The notes: a model not told the origin generated them from the letters alone. A stretch of 64,000 bases of DNA from Flavobacterium sp. 83 (GCF_000744835.1 NZ_JQMS01000001.1:2170001-2234000), one strand, 5' to 3'; numbered from the stretch's first letter, positions 8,981 through 19,483 are shown. Made by a program: numbers and translations.

Positions 8981-9710
8981 TGGCAACAATTACATAAGTA
9001 TCATAAGCATATGTTTTTCTGTCGATTGTTTTAATGATTTCAAAATTATTTAAATATAAAAATAATTGTATTTCATTTAAGGTAAATACTCGTAATGTAG
9101 AAAAATCGTCGGCAATTATTTCTTTGTCATTATTTCTTAAGGTGTAATATTGTGCAGTCCACTCTAACATGAAATTATCTGAAAGAGTTGTTTTCCAGTT
9201 GCTGTTTCTATAATACAGTATTCCATCATATTCCGCTTTGTGAATTATAACTTGATTTTCTTTTACAAACGGAATAAACCTATTGGCGTCTATAAAATCA
9301 AAAATAACAATTCCATCTTGATTGAGGTTTTTATGAATAGAATCAAAAGTACTGTTTACATCGTCATTTGTTATTAAATAGCTAGTGGAACGACCTGTAA
9401 TCAGTATTGAATCGACTGGTTTTTCCAATTCGAATTGCCTCATGTCTCCATGAATGAAAGTACAGCTCTTATTTCTTTCTTTGGCAATTGTAATCATGCT
9501 ATGGCTATAATCCATGCCAATATATTCTTGATTGTTTTGCTGAAATCTTTTAGCAAGATTACCGGTGCCACTGCCAAGTTCCATTATGGATGTGCAGTTA
9601 TTTTCTTTAATTAAATGGTTGTAGAATTGGTATTCTTCATCATAATCAATGAAGGTTTGGTACATGGCATCAAAAATTGCGGCCATTTTTCCGTCATAAA
9701 GATTTGTCAT
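8967..9710 (-). CDS. Class I SAM-dependent methyltransferase
   Basis: A 247-residue methyltransferase with the SAM-binding motif I ELGSGTGNLAKRF near residue 45, an acidic residue after motif II (YIGMDYSHSMI) and motif III-like HGDMRQFEL. A beta-rich middle segment (NSNWKTTLSDNFMLEWTAQYYTL) matches the C-terminal cap seen in methyltransferases of small molecules. The substrate cannot be told. It is cytoplasmic, encoded alone, and its last codons overlap the terminator shared with the ferredoxin gene. Confidence 0.85.
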   Translation of the reverse strand: MTNLYDGKMAAIFDAMYQTFIDYDEEYQFYNHLIKENNCTSIMELGSGTGNLAKRFQQNNQEYIGMDYSHSMITIAKERNKSCTFIHGDMRQFELEKPVDSILITGRSTSYLITNDDVNSTFDSIHKNLNQDGIVIFDFIDANRFIPFVKENQVIIHKAEYDGILYYRNSNWKTTLSDNFMLEWTAQYYTLRNNDKEIIADDFSTLRVFTLNEIQLFLYLNNFEIIKTIDRKTYAYDTYVIVAKKKS

Positions 9711-9753
9711 GATAGTTATATAAAGTACTAAATTTATGAAAAATAAACCAAAT

Positions 9754-9786
9754 AAAAAAAGGGCTATCTCTCGACAGCCCTTTTAA
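9754..9786 (-). terminator. Terminator after the TonB-dependent receptor gene
   Basis: GGGCT (9761-9765) and AGCCC (9776-9780) pair, extended by AAAA/TTTT to 9 bp with a 10-nt loop. On the minus strand it is followed by seven T. It lies 17 nt past the receptor stop codon. Confidence 0.8.
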
Positions 9787-9802
9787 ATTATTCAAAATCA
9801 AA

Positions 9803-12451
9803 TTAGAATTTATAGTTCAAAGATAAATTGAACATAGTTCCTAATTGACTAAAGTGTGATCCATCATAAGTAGTATTTGCATAACGACCGTTGAAAGTAA
9901 TCAAATTGAATTGATTTTTAACTTGTGCAGGATCATTTAAAAGTGTTGTTCCAGCAGCATTTTCAGCTACGAATTTCCATTCTGGTAAAATATTTAATAA
10001 ATTATTTACATTCAGAGCTAAAGTCAATTTGTCTGTAGCAGAGAAATTAATTCCTAAATCAGTAACGATTTTTGGAATAAACTCTGTTTTTAAATTAGCA
10101 TTTAAACCATCTTGATTAAATGTAGTTTTTCCAAAATAAGTGTTGTTAAGTGAGAAATCAAATTTTCCTATTTTGTAATTAGCTCCTAAAATCCATTTAG
10201 TGTCGGGTCTAGAAGTAAACATTAATGATTCTAGTGTTTGTCCAAAATTACCGCTTTTTACAGGAGAGATTCTTTCATTTTGAAAAGTAACGTTTCCTGA
10301 TAAATTGAATCCTAATTTTCCTGTTCCTAACATGATGTTACTGTAGTTAGCAACCACATCTAAACCGGATGTTCTTGAGTCAAATGAATTTTCAAACCAG
10401 GCAACTGTACCAAATTGAGTTTCTACTTTATCTCCTAAAACAATTCTGTCCTCAACTTTAATGTTGTAATAATCGATTGTGAAATTAAAGTTTTTACTTG
10501 GTTTTGCTCCAATTCCTACAGTAATATTAGTTGATTTTTCAGCATCTAATGGTTTGATTCCCAATTGACGAGCTTGTGGAGAAACATTGTTTATAATACC
10601 ACTTACTTGAATTCCTTGTCCAGGTACAAATGAGTATTGTGATTTTTGAGTATAAATCTGGTGCAATGTTGGTGCTCTGAATCCTGTTGAAAGAGAACCT
10701 CTTATTGTAATTTTGTCATCAGCAAATTTATATCTTGAACTTAATTTCCAAACTGTAGCTCCTCCAAAATCGCTATAATCCTCGTAACGTACAGTTCCGT
10801 TTACTAAGAAATCTTTAGTAACATCATATGCAACATCAAAATAAGCACCTAAATTATAACGGTTCCATTTTCCTGAATTTTCAGGTCTGTTACCAGCAAA
10901 TGAATCTGCTCCAATTCCATCCCAAGAAGCTTTGTCTCCTTCAGTAACTTCAAAAGTTTCTGTTCTAATCTCTGAACCAAAACCAATACTTACTTTCTCT
11001 GATAATACTTTAGAGATATCTAAGTTACCTACAATATGGTTGAAAGAAGTTCCTCCTGGTTTAAATGCGATTGGGCTGTTTTCTAAGTAAACGTTATTTC
11101 CATCAGCATCTTGAATACCAGATCTGTTGAAAGAGTTCTCAACGGTATAAGTTTGTGTATTTCCACCTACAGTGATACTTGCATCCGTATTCCAATCATT
11201 TTTTGTTGATTTGTATCCTAATGTACCATTGTAATCATTTAAATCTCCAGTAAATGTAGGTACATAACCTAAATAAGAGGTTGGTGTTCCATTTCCAAAG
11301 AAATCTTTTAAGAAAGGATAATCAGATAATGTTCTCCAGTAAGGGGTTCTGTAGTTAGCAAATGAGTTTACTTTTTTGTAAACATAAGCTGCGTTGTAAT
11401 AGATTTGAGAAGTTTCGCTTAATTCGCTTCCACCATTAACTAAGAATTTAGCGGCAGCAGTTTCAGGAGAGCCATTTATGTTTCCTGCATCTGGTTTTTT
11501 TGCAAGAAAAGCTTGAACATCTGAAAGAGAAGCTCCAAAATCTCCTGCATCTCCTGCAGCATCAACTTTGCCTGGTCTGTTAGATAAATTAACTTTTGAG
11601 AAATCTACAGTATAGTTTACAAATCCTTTGTCTCCTACAGTAGAACCGTTGTTTAAACTTACACCTATCATTTCTCCATCACCTTCAGAAGTAATTCCGC
11701 TTCTTACAGTAACAGATCCACCGTTAGTATTCTTTTTTAAGATAATATTCATTACCCCTGCAATCGCATCAGAACCGTATTGTGCAGATGCACCATCACG
11801 AAGGATTTCAACTCTTTCGATTGCGTCTGTAGGTATTGCAGAAATATCTGCTCCTGTTTCACCACGTCCTGGAGACGTTTGTACATATAGTAAAGAACTT
11901 AAGTTTTTACGTTTCCCGTTGATAAGGATTAAAGTTCTGCTTGGTCCCATATTTCTAATTTCATAAGGATCAAGTAATGAAGTTGCATCGTTAACAGGTG
12001 TTTGAACTGTGTTAAACGACGGGATTTTGTATTGTAAGGCTTTGTCAAAAGTTGCTTGCCCTGTTGAAGTCAAATCTTTTGAAGACAACACATCAATGGG
12101 AAGTGCTGTTGTTGTGTTACTTCTGGGAGCAGTTCTTGTTCCTGTAACTACAACTTCTTGAAGATTTTGTCCGCCTTCTTCAGCTAATACTACGTTTATT
12201 GTAGCGCTTGTAGCTGCTTTTTCTACTTTATTGAAACCTACATAGCTAAAAACTAAAGTAGCCCCTTCTTTAACTTTAATTTTGTAAGCTCCGTCGATAT
12301 CAGTTGAGACACCGTTGTTAGTTCCTTTTTCGATAATGTTAACACCTGGTAATGCAGCACCGGCATTGTCTTTTACGACACCAGAGATTTCTTTTTGTGC
12401 AAAAAGAATCGTGACGTTCAGTAGGAATAATAATAATGCAAATTTTTTCAT
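9803..12451 (-). CDS. TonB-dependent outer membrane receptor
   Basis: Outer membrane transporter that imports a ligand using TonB energy. From MKKFALLLFLLN the protein has a signal peptide ending near ILFAQ. Next comes a carboxypeptidase-D-like beta-sandwich (EISGVVKDNAGAALPGVNII...GVSTDIDGAYKIKV), then the TonB box and plug (LQEVVVTGTRTAP; RTLILINGKRKN; AIERVEILRDGASAQYGSDAIAGVMNIIL), and a 22-strand-type barrel ending in the typical aromatic C-terminus (FNLSLNYKF). An upstream ATG at 12514 would put 21 hydrophilic residues before the signal peptide, so it is rejected. About 880 residues, no SusD partner alongside, so it is not a classical glycan-utilisation SusC. The pattern resembles iron or siderophore receptors; the ligand is not known. 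Confidence 0.92.
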   Translation of the reverse strand: MKKFALLLFLLNVTILFAQKEISGVVKDNAGAALPGVNIIEKGTNNGVSTDIDGAYKIKVKEGATLVFSYVGFNKVEKAATSATINVVLAEEGGQNLQEVVVTGTRTAPRSNTTTALPIDVLSSKDLTSTGQATFDKALQYKIPSFNTVQTPVNDATSLLDPYEIRNMGPSRTLILINGKRKNLSSLLYVQTSPGRGETGADISAIPTDAIERVEILRDGASAQYGSDAIAGVMNIILKKNTNGGSVTVRSGITSEGDGEMIGVSLNNGSTVGDKGFVNYTVDFSKVNLSNRPGKVDAAGDAGDFGASLSDVQAFLAKKPDAGNINGSPETAAAKFLVNGGSELSETSQIYYNAAYVYKKVNSFANYRTPYWRTLSDYPFLKDFFGNGTPTSYLGYVPTFTGDLNDYNGTLGYKSTKNDWNTDASITVGGNTQTYTVENSFNRSGIQDADGNNVYLENSPIAFKPGGTSFNHIVGNLDISKVLSEKVSIGFGSEIRTETFEVTEGDKASWDGIGADSFAGNRPENSGKWNRYNLGAYFDVAYDVTKDFLVNGTVRYEDYSDFGGATVWKLSSRYKFADDKITIRGSLSTGFRAPTLHQIYTQKSQYSFVPGQGIQVSGIINNVSPQARQLGIKPLDAEKSTNITVGIGAKPSKNFNFTIDYYNIKVEDRIVLGDKVETQFGTVAWFENSFDSRTSGLDVVANYSNIMLGTGKLGFNLSGNVTFQNERISPVKSGNFGQTLESLMFTSRPDTKWILGANYKIGKFDFSLNNTYFGKTTFNQDGLNANLKTEFIPKIVTDLGINFSATDKLTLALNVNNLLNILPEWKFVAENAAGTTLLNDPAQVKNQFNLITFNGRYANTTYDGSHFSQLGTMFNLSLNYKF

Positions 12452-12840
12452 AAATTGTTGTTTTTGGTTTTTGTTTGGTTTGAAATCGGTTGCAATATAA
12501 TTTTTTTTTAACAAAATATTAGTATGTCGTTCAGAATTTTATAAAATTGTGCTAATTATTTAAAATTTGGTAGTAAAATTATTCATGAAATAATTTATTT
12601 GATTTTAAATATGAAATTCTATTTGTTTAAATGCTTTGGTTGACAATTAATGTTCTGATTATATCACCTTACATTTATTAAAATATTATATTTGCAAACT
12701 TTTAAAGTAAAGACCAGAAAAATGACGGAATTCCGTTATAAGAAAATAAAAAACAGACCTAAATTTTCGTGTTTTATAAGTATATAAAATAGTAAGATTG
12801 ATGATGTCATGTTATAGTAAAAATAAAATATTATCTACAT
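12452..12840. other. Intergenic region between TonB receptor and ychF
   Basis: This 389-bp divergent gap holds no ORF of note. Seen in it: the -7-like element at 12687-12694 on the plus strand, and a perfect 12-bp palindrome, ACGGAATTCCGT at 12725-12736, in what would be the long ychF leader. Nothing else stands out. Confidence 0.6.
12687..12694 (+). promoter_or_regulatory. -7 promoter element upstream of ychF
   Basis: TATATTTG fits TAnnTTTG exactly. No TTTG is present at the right distance upstream, so the promoter is partial. It would give a ychF leader of about 140 nt. Confidence 0.4.
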
Positions 12841-13935
12841 ATGAAAGCAGGAATTGTAGGATTACCTAATGTTGGAAAATCAACATTATTCAATTGTTTA
12901 TCTAATGCAAAAGCACAAAGTGCTAACTTTCCTTTTTGTACTATTGAACCGAATATAGGGGTTGTAAATGTACCAGATCCAAGAATTGAAAAATTGGAAG
13001 AATTGGTAAAACCAGAACGCGTACAAATGGCAACTGTTGATATCGTTGATATTGCAGGATTAGTAAAAGGGGCTAGTAAAGGGGAAGGATTAGGAAATCA
13101 ATTTCTTGGAAATATAAGAGAATGTAATGCCATTATTCATGTTTTACGTTGTTTTGACAATGATAATATTGTTCACGTTGACGGGAATGTAAATCCAATA
13201 CGTGATAAAGAAACGATTGATATCGAATTGCAGTTGAAAGATTTAGAAAACGTTGAAAAACGTTTGGAAAAAGTAAATCGTGCTGCTAAAACAGGAAATA
13301 AAGAAGCACAAACCGAAAAAGCGCTTTTAGACAGAATTAGAGAAACTTTGCTTCAAGCAAAATCTGCCAGAACTGTAACTCCACAAAACAATGATGAAGA
13401 AGTCTTAATGGAAGGTTTTCAATTGATTACTGCAAAACCAGTTTTATATGTTTGTAATGTAGATGAAAATTCAGCAGTTAGCGGAAATAAATATGTAGAT
13501 CAGGTTCGGGAATTAGTTAAAGATGAAGATGCAGAGGTAATTATTCTTTCTGTAGGTGCGGAAGCTGATATTACTGAATTAGAAAGCTATGAAGAGCGTC
13601 AGGTTTTCCTAGAAGATATGGGATTGACTGAGCCTGGAGCTTCGGTATTGATTCGTGCGGCATATAAATTATTGAAACAACAAACGTATTTTACTGCGGG
13701 AGTGAAAGAAGTTCGTGCCTGGACTATAAATATTGGTTCAACCGCTCCACAAGCAGCAGGAGTGATTCATACTGATTTCGAAAAAGGATTTATACGTGCC
13801 GAAGTTATTGCTTATGAAGATTTCGTTCAATACGGATCAGAGGCTAAGTGTAAAGAAGCAGGGAAATTCAAAGTAGAAGGAAAAGAATATATCGTTAAAG
13901 ATGGTGATGTGATGCATTTCCGTTTTAATGTCTAA
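12841..13935 (+). CDS. ychF: Redox-regulated ATPase YchF (Obg family)
   Basis: Translation-associated P-loop protein of the Obg group that hydrolyses ATP in preference to GTP. The P-loop GLPNVGKST covers residues 7-15. The switch region DIVDIAGLVKGASKGEGLGN and the altered specificity motif NVDE (in place of NKxD) are visible. The C-terminal TGS-type domain ends in the family signature (GKEYIVKDGDVMHFRFNV). At 364 residues it is full length. It is monocistronic and closed by a strong terminator. Confidence 0.96.
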   Translation: MKAGIVGLPNVGKSTLFNCLSNAKAQSANFPFCTIEPNIGVVNVPDPRIEKLEELVKPERVQMATVDIVDIAGLVKGASKGEGLGNQFLGNIRECNAIIHVLRCFDNDNIVHVDGNVNPIRDKETIDIELQLKDLENVEKRLEKVNRAAKTGNKEAQTEKALLDRIRETLLQAKSARTVTPQNNDEEVLMEGFQLITAKPVLYVCNVDENSAVSGNKYVDQVRELVKDEDAEVIILSVGAEADITELESYEERQVFLEDMGLTEPGASVLIRAAYKLLKQQTYFTAGVKEVRAWTINIGSTAPQAAGVIHTDFEKGFIRAEVIAYEDFVQYGSEAKCKEAGKFKVEGKEYIVKDGDVMHFRFNV

Positions 13936-13959
13936 GTAAAAGTCTTAATTCAAATTCAT

Positions 13960-13997
13960 AAAGTCGAAAGTTACTATAGCTTTCGACTTTTTTTATG
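13960..13997 (+). terminator. Terminator after ychF
   Basis: A perfect 11-bp stem, AAAGTCGAAAG at 13960-13970 with CTTTCGACTTT at 13980-13990, has a 9-nt loop and is followed by further T. Confidence 0.9.
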
Positions 13998-14000
13998 AAC

Positions 14001-14032
14001 CTAATCCAGTTTTCCGTTTTAATCTGGGGTAA
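14001..14032. repeat. REP-like element, family A, collapsed copy
   Basis: The left end CTAATCCAGTTTTCCG is joined almost directly to the right end AATCTGGGG, without the central hairpin present in the other copies. It is probably a deletion derivative. Confidence 0.45.
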
Positions 14033-14063
14033 ATTCGATTTCGGTAAATCTGAGGTTAATTAT

Positions 14064-14093
14064 TTTGTCACTATTTTATTTTTAGTACTTTTA
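14064..14093 (+). promoter_or_regulatory. Promoter for the FMN reductase gene
   Basis: TTTG at 14064-14067, an 18-nt spacer, and TACTTTTA at 14086-14093, one base off TAnnTTTG. The gene starts 17 nt further on. Confidence 0.5.
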
Positions 14094-14109
14094 GTAAAAA
14101 TAAAGTATC

Positions 14110-14631
14110 ATGAAAATAATCGCTTTTGGCGGTAGCCCCAGCAAAAACTCAATTAATAAAAAATTAGCAACTTACGCAGCAAATCTTTTTGAAAATTCCC
14201 AAGTAGAAGTGTTGGATTTAAATGATTTTCAAATGCCAATATTTACCGTAGATATCGAAAAAGAAATCGGTCAGCACGCACTTGCCAAAGCATTCTTGGC
14301 TAAAATTGCCACTGCTGATATTTTGGTAGTTTCCCTTGCTGAAAATAATGCAAATTATTCAGCAGCTTTCAAAAATGTATTTGATTGGTGTTCCAGGATT
14401 ACTGGAGAAGTTTTTCAGAAGAAACCAATGCTGCTTATGGCTACTTCACCAGGTGGCAGAGGTGGGGCGTCAGTATTAGAAATTGCAAAAAATGCCTTTC
14501 CTCGTTATGGTGCAGTTATAAAAGCAACATTTTCCTTGCCTAGCTTTGATGCTAATTTTGATGTAGAAAAAGGGGAAATTTCAAATCCCGAATTAGATAC
14601 ACAACTTAGGGAGATTATAAAAGGAATTTAA
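14110..14631 (+). CDS. NADPH-dependent FMN reductase-like flavoprotein
   Basis: A 173-residue flavodoxin-fold reductase. Near the N-terminus the phosphate-binding loop GGSPSKNSINKKLA (residues about 8-21) is typical of the NADPH-dependent FMN reductase family. The segments LAENNANYSAAFKNVFDWCSR and LLMATSPGGRGGASVLE contact FMN in relatives. Members reduce FMN, quinones, azo dyes or chromate, so the physiological substrate is open. It is cytoplasmic and encoded alone with its own promoter. Confidence 0.88.
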   Translation: MKIIAFGGSPSKNSINKKLATYAANLFENSQVEVLDLNDFQMPIFTVDIEKEIGQHALAKAFLAKIATADILVVSLAENNANYSAAFKNVFDWCSRITGEVFQKKPMLLMATSPGGRGGASVLEIAKNAFPRYGAVIKATFSLPSFDANFDVEKGEISNPELDTQLREIIKGI

Positions 14632-14801
14632 ATTACAATTTTAAAAATCAATTTCAATATTTAGAAGCCAATCTGAAATCAAAAATCTGCAATCTAAATT
14701 CTAAAATCCGGTGTCAATATCATTCTTAATAACTTTGATGGCTTCCTATTTTAAATTTTATCGAATTACACTACATTAGCACAAAATCCACAAAATTTAC
14801 A

Positions 14802-16664
14802 ATGTCCGATCAAAATCAATATACCGAAGATAATATTCGGTCGCTCGACTGGAAAGAGCATATTCGCATGCGTCCCGGAATGTATATTGGGAAACTAGGC
14901 GATGGTTCCTCTCCAGATGATGGTATTTACATTCTTCTAAAAGAAGTACTCGATAACTGTATCGATGAATTCGTCATGGGGGCTGGTAAGACAATTGAGG
15001 TGACTATTAAAGATAAAACGGTTACTGTAAGGGATTATGGTCGTGGAATTCCATTAGGAAAAGTGATTGATGTAGTTTCCAAAATGAATACCGGGGGAAA
15101 ATATGATTCTTTGGCATTTAAGAAATCCGTTGGTTTAAATGGAGTAGGGACAAAAGCTGTTAATGCTTTGTCAAATTACTTCCGTGTAGAATCCGTTCGA
15201 GACGAAAAACAAAAAGCTGCCGAATTTTCTGCTGGAAATCTAGTTCTTGAAGAAGACATTATAGATACAACCAAACGAAAAGGAACTAAGGTTAGTTTTA
15301 TTCCAGATGAAGCGATTTTTAAAAATTACAAATTCAGATACGAATATGTAATTAAAATGCTTAAAAACTATTGTTACTTAAACAATGGCTTGACCATTTT
15401 ATTCAATGGCGAAAAATATTTTTCTGAAAATGGTCTGAAAGATTTATTGGAAGAAACCATTCATGCCGATGATTTGGAATATCCAATTATTCACCTAAAA
15501 GGGGAGGATATTGAGATTGCTTTAACGCATAGTAAAACACAATATAGTGAAGAATACCATTCTTTCGTGAATGGACAAAATACCACACAAGGAGGAACGC
15601 ATTTAGCAGCGTATCGGGAAGCAATTGTAAAAACCATTAGAGAGTTTTATAATAAAAGTTTCGAAGCTTCAGATGTGCGAAAATCTATTGTAAGTGCGGT
15701 AAGCATCAAGGTTATGGAGCCCGTTTTTGAGTCGCAAACCAAAACTAAATTAGGTTCGACTGATATGGGTTCAGAACCAGGAATGCAATCTGTTCGTACT
15801 TTTGTAAATGATTTTGTGAAAACGAAGTTAGATAATTATTTACACAAAAATACAGCAACTGCGGATGCATTATTGCGTAAAATTCTTCAAGCCGAAAGAG
15901 AGCGAAAAGAATTATCAGGTATTAGGAAATTAGCGACTGATCGTGCCAAAAAAGCAAATCTTCATAATAAAAAATTAAGGGATTGTAGAGCCCATCTTAC
16001 AGATACCAAGAATCCTAAAAGTCTGGAAAGTACCCTTTTTATCACTGAGGGAGATTCGGCTTCCGGATCGATTACCAAATCGCGTGATGTGAACACTCAA
16101 GCAGTTTTTAGTTTGCGTGGAAAGCCACTGAATTCCTATGGAATGAGCAAGAAAATTGTTTATGAAAATGAAGAATTCAATTTGTTACAAGCAGCACTTG
16201 ATATTGAGGATGGTCTAGAAAAATTGCGGTATAACAACATTGTAATTGCAACGGATGCCGATGTCGATGGAATGCACATTAGGTTATTGTTAATTTCTTT
16301 TTTCTTGCAGTTTTTCCCTGAATTAATAAAAGAAGGGCATTTGTATATTTTACAAACTCCACTTTTTAGAATCCGAAACAAGAAAGAAACTATTTACTGC
16401 TATTCTGAAGAAGAGCGAAAAGAGGCAATGGAAAAATTAAAACCAAAACCAGAAATCACTCGATTTAAGGGATTGGGAGAAATCTCTCCGGATGAGTTTA
16501 AAAATTTTATTGGAGAAACCATTCGTCTTGACCCAATTATGATGGATAAAAACACTTCGATTGAGCAATTATTGTCCTTCTATATGGGGAAAAATACACC
16601 AGACAGACAGGAATTTATCATCAAAAATTTGAAGGTAGAATTAGATGTTTTGGAAAAGGAGTAG
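14802..16664 (+). CDS. parE: DNA topoisomerase IV subunit B
   Basis: ATPase subunit of topoisomerase IV, which separates replicated chromosomes. The N-terminal GHKL ATPase shows MRPGMYIG, a DNCIDEF Bergerat motif and [14 protein letters not shown]. The TOPRIM domain has EGDSASG starting at Glu416 and the later [13 protein letters not shown] with the metal-binding aspartates. At 620 residues without a long insert in TOPRIM, it fits ParE of Bacteroidota. The neighbouring parC begins 47 nt downstream, which supports topoisomerase IV over gyrase. Confidence 0.95.
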   Translation: MSDQNQYTEDNIRSLDWKEHIRMRPGMYIGKLGDGSSPDDGIYILLKEVLDNCIDEFVMGAGKTIEVTIKDKTVTVRDYGRGIPLGKVIDVVSKMNTGGKYDSLAFKKSVGLNGVGTKAVNALSNYFRVESVRDEKQKAAEFSAGNLVLEEDIIDTTKRKGTKVSFIPDEAIFKNYKFRYEYVIKMLKNYCYLNNGLTILFNGEKYFSENGLKDLLEETIHADDLEYPIIHLKGEDIEIALTHSKTQYSEEYHSFVNGQNTTQGGTHLAAYREAIVKTIREFYNKSFEASDVRKSIVSAVSIKVMEPVFESQTKTKLGSTDMGSEPGMQSVRTFVNDFVKTKLDNYLHKNTATADALLRKILQAERERKELSGIRKLATDRAKKANLHNKKLRDCRAHLTDTKNPKSLESTLFITEGDSASGSITKSRDVNTQAVFSLRGKPLNSYGMSKKIVYENEEFNLLQAALDIEDGLEKLRYNNIVIATDADVDGMHIRLLLISFFLQFFPELIKEGHLYILQTPLFRIRNKKETIYCYSEEERKEAMEKLKPKPEITRFKGLGEISPDEFKNFIGETIRLDPIMMDKNTSIEQLLSFYMGKNTPDRQEFIIKNLKVELDVLEKE

Positions 16665-16711
16665 TATAAATATTTAAAGAAATTATTCCAATATTACTAT
16701 AGGATAAATAA

Positions 16712-19441
16712 ATGAAAGACGAAGAAGACGATAACATAATTCCAGCAAACGAAGAAAATAATTCGGAGGATCATTCTATTGATGAAAATCAAGAAGAAAA
16801 TGATTCGGATGAGATTATTAATGTAGATAAAAAATCTTTTGAAGGACAGCATTTTTACGAAAATCAAGAAGATGAAAATGATACTATTACCAAGGTTACA
16901 GGAATGTACAAGGAATGGTTTTTGGATTATGCTTCTTATGTGATTTTGGAGCGTGCCGTTCCTGCTATCGAGGATGGTTTTAAACCGGTGCAACGTCGTA
17001 TCATGCATTCTTTGAAGGAATTAGATGATGGTCGTTATAATAAAGTAGCTAATGTAGTAGGGCACACCATGCAGTATCACCCACACGGAGATCAGAGTAT
17101 TGGTGATGCAATGGTGCAAATAGGACAAAAAGAATTATTGATTGATTGTCAAGGAAACTGGGGAAATATCCTAACGGGAGATGGTGCTGCGGCTTCTCGT
17201 TATATTGAAGCACGTTTGTCTAAATTTGCCTTAGAAGTTTTGTATTCTCCAAAGATTACGGATTGGGGCGTTTCTTACGATGGTCGTCGTGCAGAGCCTA
17301 ATAATCTGCCTGTAAAATTCCCATTATTATTGGCTTCTGGCGCAGAGGGAATCGCTGTGGGGCTTTCGACTAAAGTCTTACCTCATAATTTTAATGAACT
17401 AATTGATTCGTCAATTAAAATTTTAAAAGGAAAACCATTTACCTTATATCCTGATTTCTTGACACAAGGTATTGCTGATGTGTCCAATTATAATGATGGA
17501 TTACGCGGTGGACGTGTTCGTGTACGTGCCAAAATTGCACAGTTAGACAAAAATACCTTAGTAATTTCGCAAATTCCGTTTTCGACTAATACGACGACTT
17601 TGATTGACAGTATTTTGAAAGCGAATGATAAAGGGAAAATCAAAATCAAGAAAATTGAGGATAATACCGCTGCTGAGGTAGAGATATTAATTCACCTTTT
17701 TCCAGGTGTTTCACCAGATAAAACAATTGATGCATTGTTTGCTTTCACGGCTTGTGAAACTTCGGTAGCTCCATTAGGCTGTGTGATTGAGGATAACAAA
17801 CCATTGTTTATTGGTGTTTCGGATATGTTGAGAATTTCAACAAATAGAACCGTTCAGCTCTTAAAAAGCGAACTCGAAATCCAGTTGGGTGAATTGGAGG
17901 AACAATGGCATTTTCTTTCTTTGGAACGTATTTTTATCGAAAATAAAATCTATCGTGACATTGAAGAAATGACGACTCGAGAAACGGTAATTAAAGCCGT
18001 TGATGATGGTTTGAAACCACATACAAAACACTTAAAAAGAGCGGTTACCGAAGAAGATATTCTGCGTTTATTGGATATTCGAATCATGCGCATTTCTAAA
18101 TTTGACAGCAATAAAGCGCAGGACAAAATTGAAGCGCTTGAAGGTGATATTGAACAGGTAAAACACAATTTAGAACATCTGATAGATTTTGCAATTGCCT
18201 ATTTTACTAAGTTAAAAGAGAAATACGGTAAAGGACGGGAACGCCAAACTGAACTACGTATTTTTGATGATATCGAAGCTACCAAAGTAGTTTTGAGAAA
18301 CACAAAATTATACGTCAATAAAGAAGAGGGATTTGTAGGTACAAGCTTGAAAAAAGACGAATACGTTACGGATTGTTCTGATATTGATGACGTAATTGTT
18401 TTTCTGCGAGATGGTAAAATGATGATTACCAAAGTTGATGCTAAAACGTTTGTGGGTAAAGATATTATTCACATTGCAATTTTTGACAAAAGTGATAAGC
18501 GTACGATTTACAATATGATTTACCGTGATGGAAAATCAGGTCCTTCTTATATTAAACGATTCAATGTTTCTGGAGTTACTCGTGATAAAGCCTACGATTT
18601 AACCAATGAAACTGCAGGTTCTCAAGTAGTGTATTTCTCTTGTAATCCAAATGGGGAAGCTGAGGTGATTACCATATTATTACGTCAGGTTGGAAGTGTT
18701 AAAAAATTGAAATTCGATATAGATTTTGCCAGTTTAGCCATAAAAGGTCGTGCTTCTAAAGGGAATTTAGTAACTAAATATCCAATCAAGAAAATTGAAC
18801 TGAAAGAAAAAGGGATTTCGACTTTATTGCCACGAAAAGTTTGGTTTGATGATACTGTCCAAAGACTAAATGTAGATGGTAGAGGTGAGTTGTTGGGCGA
18901 ATTCAGACCAAGCGATAAGATTCTAATTATATCTCAATCTGGGAAATTAAAAGTAATTACGCCTGAATTATCTACGCATTTTGATGGAGATATGGTGGTT
19001 TTGGAAAAATGGATTCCCCAAAAACCAATTTCTGCGATCTACTATGATGGTGAAAAACAACGGTATTATATCAAACGTTTCTTGGTTGAAACCGAAAATA
19101 AAGAGGAAAGTTTTATCACGGAACATGCTAATTCACATCTCGAAATTGTATCTACTGATTATCGTCCTGTAGCGGAATTAGTTTTTACGAAAGTAAAAGG
19201 AGTACAAAAAGAAAATATGACGGTGGATATTGAATCTTTTATCGCTTTAAAAGGATTTAAAGCTTTAGGAAATCAATTAACCGCCGATAAGTTGAAACAA
19301 GTTAATCTATTAGAATCCTTGCCTTATGAAGTTCCTGTGGAAATTATTCCAGAAGAATTAGAAGTAAAAGGGCAAACGTATGCCAGAGGTGCTGATATTC
19401 AATTAGAAGATGATGGCCAAATTACTATGTCTTTAGAATAA
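16712..19441 (+). CDS. parC: DNA topoisomerase IV subunit A
   Basis: DNA-cleaving subunit of topoisomerase IV. The winged-helix/tower part has the active-site tyrosine Tyr164 in AASRYIEARLS, preceded by KPVQRRIMHSL and HPHGDQSIGDAMV, the quinolone-pocket region. A C-terminal beta-pinwheel follows. The protein is 909 residues with an unusually acidic N-terminal extension: the first 60 residues are mostly Asp, Glu and Asn before the conserved core starts near residue 62. It forms an operon with parE and is closed by a strong terminator. Confidence 0.95.
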   Translation: MKDEEDDNIIPANEENNSEDHSIDENQEENDSDEIINVDKKSFEGQHFYENQEDENDTITKVTGMYKEWFLDYASYVILERAVPAIEDGFKPVQRRIMHSLKELDDGRYNKVANVVGHTMQYHPHGDQSIGDAMVQIGQKELLIDCQGNWGNILTGDGAAASRYIEARLSKFALEVLYSPKITDWGVSYDGRRAEPNNLPVKFPLLLASGAEGIAVGLSTKVLPHNFNELIDSSIKILKGKPFTLYPDFLTQGIADVSNYNDGLRGGRVRVRAKIAQLDKNTLVISQIPFSTNTTTLIDSILKANDKGKIKIKKIEDNTAAEVEILIHLFPGVSPDKTIDALFAFTACETSVAPLGCVIEDNKPLFIGVSDMLRISTNRTVQLLKSELEIQLGELEEQWHFLSLERIFIENKIYRDIEEMTTRETVIKAVDDGLKPHTKHLKRAVTEEDILRLLDIRIMRISKFDSNKAQDKIEALEGDIEQVKHNLEHLIDFAIAYFTKLKEKYGKGRERQTELRIFDDIEATKVVLRNTKLYVNKEEGFVGTSLKKDEYVTDCSDIDDVIVFLRDGKMMITKVDAKTFVGKDIIHIAIFDKSDKRTIYNMIYRDGKSGPSYIKRFNVSGVTRDKAYDLTNETAGSQVVYFSCNPNGEAEVITILLRQVGSVKKLKFDIDFASLAIKGRASKGNLVTKYPIKKIELKEKGISTLLPRKVWFDDTVQRLNVDGRGELLGEFRPSDKILIISQSGKLKVITPELSTHFDGDMVVLEKWIPQKPISAIYYDGEKQRYYIKRFLVETENKEESFITEHANSHLEIVSTDYRPVAELVFTKVKGVQKENMTVDIESFIALKGFKALGNQLTADKLKQVNLLESLPYEVPVEIIPEELEVKGQTYARGADIQLEDDGQITMSLE

Positions 19442-19474
19442 AAAAAAAGCTTTCACTGCGGTGAAAGCTTTTTT
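19442..19474. terminator. Bidirectional terminator between parC and exonuclease gene
   Basis: GCTTTCAC (19449-19456) and GTGAAAGC (19461-19468) form a stem with a TGCG tetraloop, extended by A and T runs on both sides. It begins right after the parC stop codon. Confidence 0.92.
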
Positions 19475-19483
19475 ATGAATTCA

